From Rhodocyclaceae bacterium (GTDB lineage: Bacteria > Pseudomonadota > Gammaproteobacteria > Burkholderiales > Rhodocyclaceae): DNA of 64,000 bases. Under the pieces are notes generated by a model. The model was not told the DNA's origin and did no database searches. It was given only the letters and a program-made list of their open reading frames with translations. The position numbers were made by a program, and so were the translations under genes. Positions 1 through 7,966 of the stretch are shown in pieces (position 1 is the stretch's first letter; every line of letters begins with the position of its first letter). The stretch lies in NCBI GenBank assembly GCA_016791115.1, contig JAEUNL010000046.1:1-64000 (forward strand). Direction: 5' to 3'.

Positions 1-183
1 GCCCAGCGCCTCGATCTGCGCGCGCGCCGTCTTCACTTCCGACTTGCCCACCTGCTTGAAGTACTGCGGCGCCACGTAGCCCGCCAGCAGACCAATGATC
101 AGCATCACCACCAGCAGCTCGAGCAGGGTGAAACCGCGTTGTGAAGAATCGCCGACCCGGCGCTTCCGGAATACGGAACTCAC
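1..183 (-). CDS. gspG: Type II secretion major pseudopilin GspG (5' part only)
   Basis: N-terminal 61 codons of a type IV pilin-like protein, cut by the window edge. After a short basic leader comes the prepilin peptidase site and hydrophobic helix RGFTLLELLVVMLIIGLLAG (Gly then Phe at +1, Glu at +5 of the mature protein). It continues as YVAPQYFKQVGKSEVKTARA, which matches the start of GspG, the major pseudopilin of the type II secretion pilus, better than PilA or the minor pseudopilins. I chose the GTG start at 183 because AGGAG lies 5 bases upstream; the nearby ATG is in another frame and stops after two codons. The rest of a gsp operon would lie to the left of the window. The subfamily call rests on about 45 mature residues. 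Confidence 0.82.
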   Translation of the reverse strand, partial: MSSVFRKRRVGDSSQRGFTLLELLVVMLIIGLLAGYVAPQYFKQVGKSEVKTARAQIEALG

Positions 184-582
184 TGCATCTCCTAGTTGGC
201 TTTTCCGCCGTTCTCGACGAACGGCCCGATTCTAGCGCCCGCGAACGGAGCCGCTAACTTTACAATTGTAACTGCACATGTACTTAGGCGTGAAACCTAA
301 GCAATTGTGTCAAAACGACGACAAGACGAGGTCGATGCCGTGCGCATAGAGCTGGAGAAGCACCGGGCGCGCGGCCGGTGTTCCAGCCCGGACTTGGCCC
401 CGCTTCGGAGCCCGGTTATTGCTGCGACGCAGCGATTATACCCACTACCCCATGCGGGTTATCTATGCCGGGGACTTGATATCGTTCACGCTGCGCGCGC
501 ATGCTGCGGAACCCGACTCCGACCGACGCCGCGCGAAGACGGCCCCGCCACACCACCCGTTGCATGAGGAGGAACGACAATC
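184..582. other. Intergenic region between gspG and fccA
   Basis: About 400 bases without a convincing gene between two divergent operons. The gspG-proximal third (about 255-310) is much richer in A+T than its surroundings and holds nested inverted repeats, listed separately. This is where the control signals of gspG and fccAB would be expected. An 86-codon plus-strand frame at 307-567 looks like chance: it has no ribosome site and no recognisable sequence. A GAGGAGGAA ribosome-binding site for fccA ends the region. Confidence 0.6.
261..307. promoter_or_regulatory. Nested inverted repeats, possible operator
   Basis: A 10-base palindrome TACAATTGTA (261-270) is followed by the hairpin CTTAGG-7-CCTAAG (283-301) and then a second CAATTG (302-307). 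The outer CAATTG copies can pair around the inner stem. The block lies in an AT-rich patch between divergent gspG and fccAB and could be a regulator-binding site. No regulator can be named. Confidence 0.3.
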
Positions 583-897
583 ATGAAACTCCGCAGTGCC
601 CCAGTCGCACTCACGACCCTCGCCGCGGCGCTCGCGCTTGGATCGTCGTCGGTACAGGCCGCAGACCCCAATCTGGCTCGCAATCTGGCAGCCACCTGCG
701 CCAACTGCCACGGCACCAACGGCAAAAGCCAGGGCGGCATCGAGCCGCTTGCGGGTGTCGAGAAGGAGCGCCTGCTCACCAAGTTGCGCGATTTTCGCAG
801 CGGCGCCAAGCCTGCGACGATCATGCACCAGATTTCCAAGGGCTACAGCGAAGAACAGCTCGACATGATTGCCGGCTGGTTCGCGGCACAAAAATAA
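583..897 (+). CDS. fccA: Monohaem cytochrome c subunit of flavocytochrome c sulfide dehydrogenase
   Basis: A 104-residue periplasmic class I cytochrome c. It has a signal peptide (residues 1-26, AXA-type site ending VQA), one haem-binding CANCH motif (39-43) and a likely axial Met near residue 81 in the ATIMHQI segment. The next gene, 13 bases downstream, is the flavoprotein FccB, so this should be the electron-accepting cytochrome subunit that receives electrons from sulfide oxidation and hands them to the respiratory chain. It is half the length of the dihaem FccA of Allochromatium; single-haem partners of this size occur in other proteobacteria. The ATG follows a strong GAGGAGGAA ribosome site. 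The call as FccA depends mainly on the neighbour. Confidence 0.85.
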   Translation: MKLRSAPVALTTLAAALALGSSSVQAADPNLARNLAATCANCHGTNGKSQGGIEPLAGVEKERLLTKLRDFRSGAKPATIMHQISKGYSEEQLDMIAGWFAAQK

Positions 898-910
898 GGG
901 GAACGCGACC

Positions 911-2197
911 ATGACACGATTCGACAGACGCGAGTTTCTGCGTGCCACCGGCGCGGCGGGTCTGCTCGCCGGGCTTTACGGATGCGGCGCCGGGGCATCG
1001 AAGGCGTCCGGCCACGTGGTGGTGATTGGCGGCGGCTACGGCGGTGCCACGGCAGCCAAATACCTGCGCTTGTGGAGCCGCGGCGGCGTGGCTGTCACGC
1101 TGATCGAACGCAATGCGCAGTTCGTCTCCTGCCCGATTTCCAACCTCGTCGTCGCGGGAACGCGCACGCTGGCCGATATTACGGTCGGCTACGAAGGCTT
1201 GAAAAAGCATGGCGTCAAGGTGGTGCAGGGCGATGTCGTGGGGATCGACGCGGACAAGCGCAACGTGCGCCTGGCCAATGGCGATGCCGTTTCCTACGAC
1301 CGTCTGGTGGTCGCGCCCGGCATCGATTTCATGTACGAGGGTCTGCCCGGCCTCAACAGCGCGGGGGCGCAGGAATCGATCCTGCATGCCTGGAAGGCCG
1401 GGCCGCAAACCGTGGCGCTGCGCAAGCAGCTCGAAGCCATGCCCGACGGCGGCACCTACGCCATCTGCATCCCCAAGGCGCCCTACCGCTGCCCGCCCGG
1501 GCCATACGAACGCGCCAGCGTGATCGCCTGGTACTTCAAGCAGCAGAAACCGAAGTCCAGAGTGCTGATCCTCGACGCCAACGAGGACGTGGTATCCAAG
1601 AAAGGCCTGTTCATGAAGGTCTGGGGCGACGCCTACAAGGGCATCGTGGAATACCGTCCGCAGAGCGAACTGCGCGACGTCGACGCCGCAAACCGGACCG
1701 CAATCCTCGAGTTCGACAAGGTGAAGGCCGACGTGCTCAACGTCGTCCCCGCGCAGCGCGCCGGCGCGATCGCGCAACAGGCAGGACTGGCCAACGTAAA
1801 CCAGCGCTGGTGCGGCATCGACTGGATGTCGATGGAATCGACCGCGGTCAAGGGCATTCACGTGCTCGGTGACGCGACGTTCCCGGCGCCGACCATGCCG
1901 AAGTCGGGCCACATGGCCAACCAGCATGCCAAGCTCGCCGCCGCCGCCATCCTCAACATGCTGTCCGGCCAGCCGCCGAGCGACCAGCCGCTGGTGATGA
2001 ACACGTGCTACAGCTTCGTGGATGACAAGCGCGTCATCCACGTGTCGTCGGTGCACGCCTACGACGCGCCAAACAAGACGCTGCAGCCGGTCAAGGGCGC
2101 AGGCGGACTGTCGAGCGAACCCAACGAAGTCGAAGGCAAGGTCGCACTCGCCTGGGCAAAGAACATCTGGGCGGACATGCTCGGCGGGCCAGCCTGA
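911..2197 (+). CDS. fccB: Sulfide dehydrogenase flavoprotein subunit FccB
   Basis: A 428-residue FAD protein of the flavocytochrome c/sulfide:quinone reductase family that oxidises sulfide to sulfur in the periplasm. It starts with a twin-arginine signal (RREFLRATGAAGLLAG, Arg6-Arg7), fitting export of a folded flavoprotein, then the FAD-binding GGGYGG (40-45) after a beta strand VVVIG. Cys residues in FVSCPISN and in the C-terminal NTCYSF segment, and GDATFPAPTMPKSG near the C-terminus, follow the FccB pattern. The ATG at 911 lies after GGGGAACG and the frame is intact to 2197. It forms an operon with fccA. The genome therefore probably supports sulfide oxidation or detoxification; whether full Sox oxidation exists cannot be judged here. 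Confidence 0.93.
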   Translation: MTRFDRREFLRATGAAGLLAGLYGCGAGASKASGHVVVIGGGYGGATAAKYLRLWSRGGVAVTLIERNAQFVSCPISNLVVAGTRTLADITVGYEGLKKHGVKVVQGDVVGIDADKRNVRLANGDAVSYDRLVVAPGIDFMYEGLPGLNSAGAQESILHAWKAGPQTVALRKQLEAMPDGGTYAICIPKAPYRCPPGPYERASVIAWYFKQQKPKSRVLILDANEDVVSKKGLFMKVWGDAYKGIVEYRPQSELRDVDAANRTAILEFDKVKADVLNVVPAQRAGAIAQQAGLANVNQRWCGIDWMSMESTAVKGIHVLGDATFPAPTMPKSGHMANQHAKLAAAAILNMLSGQPPSDQPLVMNTCYSFVDDKRVIHVSSVHAYDAPNKTLQPVKGAGGLSSEPNEVEGKVALAWAKNIWADMLGGPA

Positions 2198-2244
2198 AAC
2201 AGCGCGTGGCGCGCCCGGGCGGGGAGGGCGCGCCTGACAGCCCT

Positions 2245-2305
2245 GCATGGCGCATGGATGCTGGATCCGCGGGCTGCCATCCCGCACAGGCAGGATCCAT
2301 GCGCC
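2245..2305. repeat. Intergenic repeat copy forming a long hairpin after fccB
   Basis: The arms GGCGCATGGAT (2249-2259) and ATCCATGCGCC (2295-2305) are perfect 11-base inverted repeats separated by 35 bases. The arms carry the core of a repeat family seen in other gaps of this window (11.86, 14.88, 18.57, 34.70, 41.63 and 53.28 kb). It may also end fccAB transcription, but there is no T-run. The rest of the gap to 2496 holds nothing recognisable except TAGAAT at about 2455, a possible -10 for the next gene. Confidence 0.6.
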
Positions 2306-2496
2306 CGGTGGCAGTGCTTGCCCGCGGAACGCTGCCCGATCTGCCTCGCAGGCCGGCGGCCAGGGCGCACTCGAATGCATCTGCGCGATCCGAGCGCGCA
2401 CGCACGCGGGCGGCATCCCGCAGCATGGCATATGCCGAACACGCCCTAAGCAGGTAGAATCCCCTGCTAAGTTCATTCCGGTACAAGAAAGCCACC

Positions 2497-3201
2497 GTGA
2501 GAATCGCACTGCTGGAAGACGACCAGGCACAATCCGCAACGCTGGCCACCTGGCTGCGCGGAGCAGGTCACGACGTGCACACCTTCGTCACTGCGCGCGA
2601 CTTCAAGCTCGAAGTCGGCCGCGAAAGCTTCGATGCATTCCTGCTCGACTGGATGCTGCCCGACCAATCCGGCGAAGACGTGCTGCGCTGGTTGCGTGAG
2701 CAACGCGGCGAATCGGTTCCGGTCATCTTCATCACCGCCCGCGACTCGGAAGAGGACATCGTCGCCGCCCTCTCGGCCGGCGCCGACGACTACATGGTCA
2801 AGCCGGTGCGCAGGCTCGAAATGCTTTCGCGCATCGAAGCCGTCTGGCGTCGCAGCCAGCCGCGCAACCGCGACCACGACGTGATCGACCACCCGCCCTA
2901 CCGCTTCGAGGTATCGACCCATCGCGCCCTGCGCGACGGCCAACCGATCGAGATGACGGAAAAGGAATTCAACCTCGCGGTGTTCCTGTTCCGCAATGTC
3001 GGCCGCCTGCTCTCGCGCGGCCACCTGCTCGAAGCCGTATGGGGCCGCAACGCGTCGGTGGCCACGCGCACCGTCGACACCCACGTCAGCCGCGTGCGCA
3101 GCAAACTCGAACTGCGCCCCGAGAACGGCTTCCGCCTCACCCCGGCCTACAACTACGGCTATCGCCTCGAGAACCTCGCTGCGGAAGACGGCAAGACCTG
3201 A
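2497..3201 (+). CDS. OmpR/PhoB-type response regulator
   Basis: A 234-residue two-component regulator. The receiver domain (about 1-115) has acidic-pocket residues Asp8/Asp9, phospho-acceptor Asp51 in LLDWMLPDQSG, Thr80 and Lys102 in YMVKP. The winged-helix DNA-binding domain (about 130-228) has the usual TRTVDTHVSRVRSKL recognition region. The start is GTG at 2497; a TAGAAT -10-like box lies about 40 bases upstream. The likely partner kinase is the CHASE2 histidine kinase at 5610-7958, on the same strand but separated by the oppositely oriented mscL and a LysM/FecR gene. That pairing is an inference from proximity. The target genes are unknown. Confidence 0.88.
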   Translation: MRIALLEDDQAQSATLATWLRGAGHDVHTFVTARDFKLEVGRESFDAFLLDWMLPDQSGEDVLRWLREQRGESVPVIFITARDSEEDIVAALSAGADDYMVKPVRRLEMLSRIEAVWRRSQPRNRDHDVIDHPPYRFEVSTHRALRDGQPIEMTEKEFNLAVFLFRNVGRLLSRGHLLEAVWGRNASVATRTVDTHVSRVRSKLELRPENGFRLTPAYNYGYRLENLAAEDGKT

Positions 3202-3224
3202 ACTTTCACCGCAGCAGATGAAAC

Positions 3225-3251
3225 GAAAACGGCGCCAGAGGCGCCGTTTTC
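3225..3251. terminator. Bidirectional rho-independent terminator
   Basis: A perfect 12-base inverted repeat GAAAACGGCGCC/GGCGCCGTTTTC with a 3-base loop. Read on either strand, the GC stem is followed by TTTT. It lies between the convergent response regulator gene and mscL, so it can stop both. Confidence 0.92.
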
Positions 3252-3289
3252 ACGTGCAGGCGGCACCGGCACCCGGCCGGCGCGCCCGC

Positions 3290-3730
3290 TCAGTACTTGC
3301 CGCGCAACGCGTCGCGAATCTCGCGCAGCACCACCAGGTCTTCCGGCGGCGCGGGCGGGGCCTCCGGCGCAGGCGCCGGTTCCTTCTTGGCGGAATTGAT
3401 CAGCTTCACCATCCAGAAAATGATGAACGCGAGAATGATGAAGTTGATCGCCACGGTGATGAAGTTGCCATAGGCGAACAGCGGCACGCCGGCCTTGCTC
3501 AGTCCCTCGTAGGTCATCGGCCCGGCATAGCCGGCTGGCGCATCGGCCAGCTTGACGAAATAATTGGAGAAATCCAGCCCGCCGAAAATCTTGCCCACGA
3601 TGGGCATGATCATGTCCTTGACCAGCGAATCGACGATCTTGCCGAAGGCGCCGCCGATGATCACGCCGACCGCGAGGTCGATGACGTTGCCCTTGACGGC
3701 AAACTCCTTGAATTCCGACATCATGCTCAT
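3290..3730 (-). CDS. mscL: Large-conductance mechanosensitive channel MscL
   Basis: A 146-residue inner-membrane channel that opens under membrane tension during osmotic downshock. The N-terminus [23 protein letters not shown] is nearly signature-perfect for MscL (TM1 about 18-45), with TM2 about 88-110 ([21 protein letters not shown]). A Pro/Ala-rich linker then leads to the C-terminal helix ending [10 protein letters not shown]. The ATG at 3730 has GGGAG 9 bases upstream; a start at Met4 (MSEF) would also fit the family. It is a single-gene unit convergent with the response regulator and sharing its terminator. A CRP-like palindrome lies about 90 bases upstream. Confidence 0.97.
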   Translation of the reverse strand: MSMMSEFKEFAVKGNVIDLAVGVIIGGAFGKIVDSLVKDMIMPIVGKIFGGLDFSNYFVKLADAPAGYAGPMTYEGLSKAGVPLFAYGNFITVAINFIILAFIIFWMVKLINSAKKEPAPAPEAPPAPPEDLVVLREIRDALRGKY

Positions 3731-3819
3731 CTGAAGTTCTCCCTGTTACCTGTTGTATGGACATCCCGCAGGCTGCGAAAAGCTGACCAAAATCCCGAAT
3801 ACCTATCCGCGACCGGCGA

Positions 3820-3843
3820 AAAGTGTGGCATAAGTCACACTTT
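3820..3843. promoter_or_regulatory. CRP/FNR-family-like binding site
   Basis: Perfect 8-base arms AAAGTGTG and CACACTTT flank an 8-base spacer, so the core reads TGTG-N8-CACA, the spacing of a CRP-type site (TGTGA-N6-TCACA). It lies between divergent mscL and the LysM/FecR gene, about 160 bases before the latter. The gap (3731-4003) is otherwise AT-richer than average with no gene. The regulator is inferred from symmetry only. Confidence 0.45.
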
Positions 3844-4003
3844 CTGGATACAGCGGGGTTGCCGCGAAGCCGGCCGATTCCGCGGAATTAACCGAAGTTT
3901 TCCAACCCAAGCGGAATTTGTGCGTTTGTGCCATACAAACCGCGCTGCACAATCCGCACTGCAATACCGATCCGATACGCAGCCTGTACCTGGAACTCTC
4001 GAA

Positions 4004-5605
4004 ATGAATCGCTTGCCGACCCGACTCCTCCTTGCCGCCATCCTTTGCCTGCCGGTGGCGGCTGCAGCCGCCACGCCCGCCGTTCAATACCATGCCTACC
4101 GCACTGCCGAAGGCGACACGCTGATCAGCATCGGCGAAGAGTTGTTGCGCGATCCGGGCGACTGGCACCGCGTGCAACGCATCAACCGCATCGTCAATCC
4201 GCGCCGCATCCCGGTCGGAACGACGCTACGCATACCGCTCGACATGATGCGCTTCGATCCTGTAACGGCACGCGTAACACAGGTACGCGGACAGGTTTCC
4301 AGCCGCGGCGCGACGCTCGGCGAAGGCACCGTCATCCGCAGCGGCGACGAACTGGAAACCGCCGAGGACGGCAGCACCACCATCGAACTCGCGGACGGTT
4401 CGCGCCTGACGCTGCAGCCGAAGAGCCGCATGCGGATCGATACGCTGAGCGTCCTGCGCGGCACGCAACAGCAGGATGCCAGCCTGACCTTGAGCGCCGG
4501 ACGCGTCGAATCCCAGGCCGCCACGCAGCGCGGACCCGCGGCGCGTTACCGAATCGTGACGCCCACCGCGGCGGTCGGCGTGCGCGGCACGCAGTTTCGC
4601 GTCGGCGCGGGCGACGACGCGACGCGCGCCGAAGTCACCGAGGGCGCGGTCGCCGTCGACGGCGCACAGGCCAGCGTCAAGCTGCCGGCCGGGTTCGGCG
4701 TCGTCGCGGCGCCGGGCGGGTTAGCCAAAGCAGTCGAACTGCTGCGCGCACCGTCGATCGCCGATGCGGCCCGCCTGCAGGAGCGCACCATCGTGCGCAT
4801 TCCGTTCGCGCCGGTCGACGGCGCCAGCGCCTATCGCGCGCAGATCGCGCTCGATACCGACTTCCGCGCCATCGTCACGCAATCGGTGTTCAAGTCGAAC
4901 GAGGCCAAGTTCGGCGACCTGGCAGATGGCGACTACCATGTGCGCGTGCGCGCGATCGACGCCGCCGGCCTCGAAGGGCGCGACGCCGATCTCGCATTCC
5001 GCCTCAAGGCACGGCCCGAACCGCCATTCGCATCCTTCCCGCAGCACAAGGGCAAGCTGCGCGCCGACACCGTCGGCTTCGCGTGGGCGAAAGCAGCCGA
5101 GGCGCAACGCTACGCGTTTCAGCTCGCCACCGACGAATCCTTCTCTACACCACTGGTCGCGCGCGACGATCTGACCGAACCGAAGCTCGCCCTCGACGGA
5201 AAGCTCGCCCCGGCCGACTACGTCTGGCGCCTGCGCAGCATCCGCGCCGACGGCGACCAGGGGCCGTGGAGCGACATCCAGCGCTTCCAGCTGCGCCCGC
5301 CGCCCGCGAATCCCGAACCGGCGAAGATAGACGACAAGAGCCTGAGCTTCAGCTGGCCGGCCGAGCCGGAGCAGAGCTTCGAGTTCCAGCTTGCACACGA
5401 CACCGGGTTCACCCGCGTCGTTGAATCCCGCACCCTGCGCGAATCCGCCGTCACCCTGCCCAAGCCCGATGCGGGCATCTATTACATGCGGGTGCGCGCG
5501 ACCGACCCGGACGGCTTCGTCGGCCCATGGACCGCAACCCAGACCATTGAAGTGCCGCCGGGCAAGCCCTGGTGGCTGCTCCTGCTGCTGATTCCGCTGA
5601 TCTGA
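4004..5605 (+). CDS. Exported LysM-FecR domain protein with FN3-like repeats
   Basis: A 533-residue protein with a signal peptide (1-23, LCLPVAAAAA), then a LysM module (about 30-75, TAEGDTLISIGEELL...IPVGTTLRIP) that should bind peptidoglycan. A FecR-like domain follows (about 88-200; VRGQVSSRG, SGDELETAEDGSTTIELADGSRL, TAAVGVRGTQFRV). After it come two or three Ig/fibronectin-like segments (about 250-510) with repeated WRLRSIRADGDQGPWS and MRVRATDPDGFVGPW motifs. The last 12 residues (WWLLLLLIPLI) are hydrophobic and end the protein, like a short C-terminal membrane tail. Four bases later the CHASE2 kinase gene starts, so the two are surely co-transcribed. A cell-wall or periplasmic sensing partner for that kinase is a reasonable inference; no experimental function is known to me. 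Confidence 0.85.
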   Translation: MNRLPTRLLLAAILCLPVAAAAATPAVQYHAYRTAEGDTLISIGEELLRDPGDWHRVQRINRIVNPRRIPVGTTLRIPLDMMRFDPVTARVTQVRGQVSSRGATLGEGTVIRSGDELETAEDGSTTIELADGSRLTLQPKSRMRIDTLSVLRGTQQQDASLTLSAGRVESQAATQRGPAARYRIVTPTAAVGVRGTQFRVGAGDDATRAEVTEGAVAVDGAQASVKLPAGFGVVAAPGGLAKAVELLRAPSIADAARLQERTIVRIPFAPVDGASAYRAQIALDTDFRAIVTQSVFKSNEAKFGDLADGDYHVRVRAIDAAGLEGRDADLAFRLKARPEPPFASFPQHKGKLRADTVGFAWAKAAEAQRYAFQLATDESFSTPLVARDDLTEPKLALDGKLAPADYVWRLRSIRADGDQGPWSDIQRFQLRPPPANPEPAKIDDKSLSFSWPAEPEQSFEFQLAHDTGFTRVVESRTLRESAVTLPKPDAGIYYMRVRATDPDGFVGPWTATQTIEVPPGKPWWLLLLLIPLI

Positions 5606-5609
5606 CCCG

Positions 5610-7958
5610 GTGAGCGAAAGCGCCGCACCTGCCGTCAGCGCGACCGGTGTCGATCGGCGCGCGATCATCGAATGGTCGATCCTCACGCTGTTGATCGGGG
5701 TGCTCGCCGCGGCCTGCGCGTGGAACCAGTGGCTGTGGCGCGCCGACCAGTCCATCTACGACACGCTGCAATCGGTTGCGCACCGCCCGGCCCGCGACGA
5801 CATCGTCATCATCGGCATCGACGACGAAAGCCTGTCGCGCGTCGGTCGCTGGCCCTGGTCACGCGCCGTGCATGCCACGCTGCTCGACCGCGTCACCGAA
5901 GCCGGTGCGCGCGGCGTGCTGATGGACCTGATTTTCAGCGAACCCGAAGGCGACGATGCCAGGGCCGATGCCGCGCTGGCGCGCTCGCTCGCCGCCAACG
6001 GCCGCACCGTCCTCGCCGTCGCACTGGAGAGCACGGCCGAACGGCAACTGGTCGAAGCACGTCCGCTGCCCGCACTGAAGGAAGCCGCTGCGGCAGTCGG
6101 GCATATCGACGCGGAACTCGATCCGGACGGCATGGCACGCAGCGTCTATCTATGGGCCGGGCTCGGCACGCCGCGCTACCCGCAACTTGCCCTCGGCCTG
6201 CTGCAGATCGGCGACCCGGCCGCTGCGGCTCGCTATTCGCGCCAGTCCGCCACCCCGCCCGACCCCGCCGACGCGGCTGCATGGCTGCGCGAGCAATGGC
6301 TGCGCATCCCGTTCGCCGGCCCGCCGGGCACCTACGCACATCTTTCCTACGCCGACGTGCTTTCCGGCCGAACGCCCAAGGCGGCGCTGGCGGGCAAGTA
6401 CGTGCTGATCGGCGCCACGGCAATCGGCCTCGGCGACGCCTATCCAACGCCGGTGTCCGGCTTCGGCCGCACCATGCCGGGCGTGGAACTGCATGCCAAC
6501 ATCCTGCAATCGCTGATCGAGGGACGCGCAATCACCATCTTCGGGCGCGGCTGGATCGCGTTCGCTGCCGCGCTGCTCACCGTGGTGCTGATGCTGATCC
6601 TGCTGCGCAGCGCCGCGCGCCCCGGCCTGATCGCATCGGCCTGCCTGATCGCCGCCACGCTGACCATATCGGCAGTGCTGCTGATCACCTTCGACCTGTG
6701 GTTCGCGCCGGTGCCGCTTCTGCTCGTCTGCCTGCTCGCCTATCCGTTATGGAGCTGGCGCCGACTCGAATCGGCGCAACGCTTCATCGATGCCGAACTG
6801 CGCCGCCTGCAGGCCGAACCTGACGTGCTCGGGCTGCAGACCGCGCCGGCCGACCGCCGCTCGCCCGACACGCTGCGGGGCAATCTCGAGTTGGTGCGCG
6901 CGGCAGCGCAGCGCCAGCGTACCGCACGCCGTTTTGTGGAAGACACCTTGAACGGCCTGCCGGTCGGCGTGCTTGTCGCCGACAGCCGGCAGCACATCGT
7001 GCTGAACAACCATCGCCCGCGCGTACTGCTGGCGCTCGACGACAGCACGATTCGCGGCCACGCGCTGACGGCGCTGCTGGGCCAGCTGCCAACACGCACG
7101 CCGGTCGACCATGCCGCGCAGATCGCCACGCTCGGCACGCCCGGCGCGATGATGCAGTTCGAATGCGAAACGCAGCGCGGCATCAGCCTGCTGGTATCGG
7201 TGATCGGCCTCACCCACGTCGACGGACTGGCCGGCTACATCGCCAGCTTTGCCGACACCACGGAGCTGCAGGCAGCGCAGAAGGCACGCGACGAAACCAT
7301 GCGCTTCATATCGCACGACCTGCGCTCGCCGCTGGCGTCGATCGTCACCCTGCTGGAGGGCCCGGCGCATGCGCAGTCGAACGAGGAGCGCATGTCGATG
7401 GTATCGCGCTACGCGCGCGGCGCGCTCGATCTCGCCGACGACCTGTTCCGCCTGGCGCGCGCCGAAGCGGCCGACCCCAAGCGCTTCGTCGAAGTCGATC
7501 CAGCCGCGCTGGTGCAGGATGCCGCGGACGAAGTGTGGGCCGCGGCCGAACAGAAGTCGATTCGCGTCAAGGCGGCAACCGACTGCGCGTGGGATGCCGG
7601 TCTGATTGGCGATTCCGGGCTGCTGCGCCGCGCGCTGACCAACCTGCTCGACAATGCGATCAAGTACAGCCCGCCACGCACCGTGGTACGTCTGAACCTG
7701 CGCGAGGACGGCGAAAACCTGCTGATCGAAATCGCCGACGAAGGTTACGGCATCGCACCGGAGAACCTCGCGCAACTGTTCACCCGCTATGCGCGCTTCA
7801 GCGCCCCCGGGCAGCCCGAGGCGCGCGGGGTCGGACTCGGCCTGGTGATGGTCAAGACCGTGGTCGAACGCCACGGCGGCAGCATTGCGGTCAGCAGCGC
7901 CCTTGGCGAAGGCACGACGTTCGCCATCCGCCTGCCGCGCATCTCGATCGCCGGCTGA
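5610..7958 (+). CDS. CHASE2-domain sensor histidine kinase
   Basis: A 782-residue inner-membrane kinase. TM1 (about 20-38) is followed by an extracytoplasmic CHASE2 sensor (about 45-300; IVIIGIDDESLSRVGRWPWSR, GKYVLIGATAIGLGD). Three closely spaced TM helices (about 313-385), a PAS-like stretch (about 445-555) and a catalytic core come next. The phospho-acceptor is His569 in MRFISHDLRSPLASI; ATP-binding boxes include NLLDNAIKYS, DEGYGIAPENL and GVGLGLVMV. The start is GTG, 4 bases after the LysM/FecR stop. The probable partner regulator is the OmpR-type protein at 2497. The LysM/FecR protein, this kinase and that regulator look like one envelope-sensing set. The ligand is unknown. Confidence 0.9.
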   Translation: MSESAAPAVSATGVDRRAIIEWSILTLLIGVLAAACAWNQWLWRADQSIYDTLQSVAHRPARDDIVIIGIDDESLSRVGRWPWSRAVHATLLDRVTEAGARGVLMDLIFSEPEGDDARADAALARSLAANGRTVLAVALESTAERQLVEARPLPALKEAAAAVGHIDAELDPDGMARSVYLWAGLGTPRYPQLALGLLQIGDPAAAARYSRQSATPPDPADAAAWLREQWLRIPFAGPPGTYAHLSYADVLSGRTPKAALAGKYVLIGATAIGLGDAYPTPVSGFGRTMPGVELHANILQSLIEGRAITIFGRGWIAFAAALLTVVLMLILLRSAARPGLIASACLIAATLTISAVLLITFDLWFAPVPLLLVCLLAYPLWSWRRLESAQRFIDAELRRLQAEPDVLGLQTAPADRRSPDTLRGNLELVRAAAQRQRTARRFVEDTLNGLPVGVLVADSRQHIVLNNHRPRVLLALDDSTIRGHALTALLGQLPTRTPVDHAAQIATLGTPGAMMQFECETQRGISLLVSVIGLTHVDGLAGYIASFADTTELQAAQKARDETMRFISHDLRSPLASIVTLLEGPAHAQSNEERMSMVSRYARGALDLADDLFRLARAEAADPKRFVEVDPAALVQDAADEVWAAAEQKSIRVKAATDCAWDAGLIGDSGLLRRALTNLLDNAIKYSPPRTVVRLNLREDGENLLIEIADEGYGIAPENLAQLFTRYARFSAPGQPEARGVGLGLVMVKTVVERHGGSIAVSSALGEGTTFAIRLPRISIAG

Positions 7959-7966
7959 ATCCGCGC

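Noticed and set aside
307-567. Possible 86-residue gene before fccA
   Set aside because: No ribosome site, no conserved sequence, and it covers the likely promoter region.
821-2539. Long minus-strand open frame (572 codons) opposite fccAB
   Set aside because: It lies antisense to the clearly conserved fccB, its translation matches no family and is typical of GC-rich third-position shadows.
2996-4003. Upstream extension of the LysM/FecR frame to position 2996
   Set aside because: The extension runs through the response regulator and mscL in wrong frames; the signal peptide at 4004 marks the true start.
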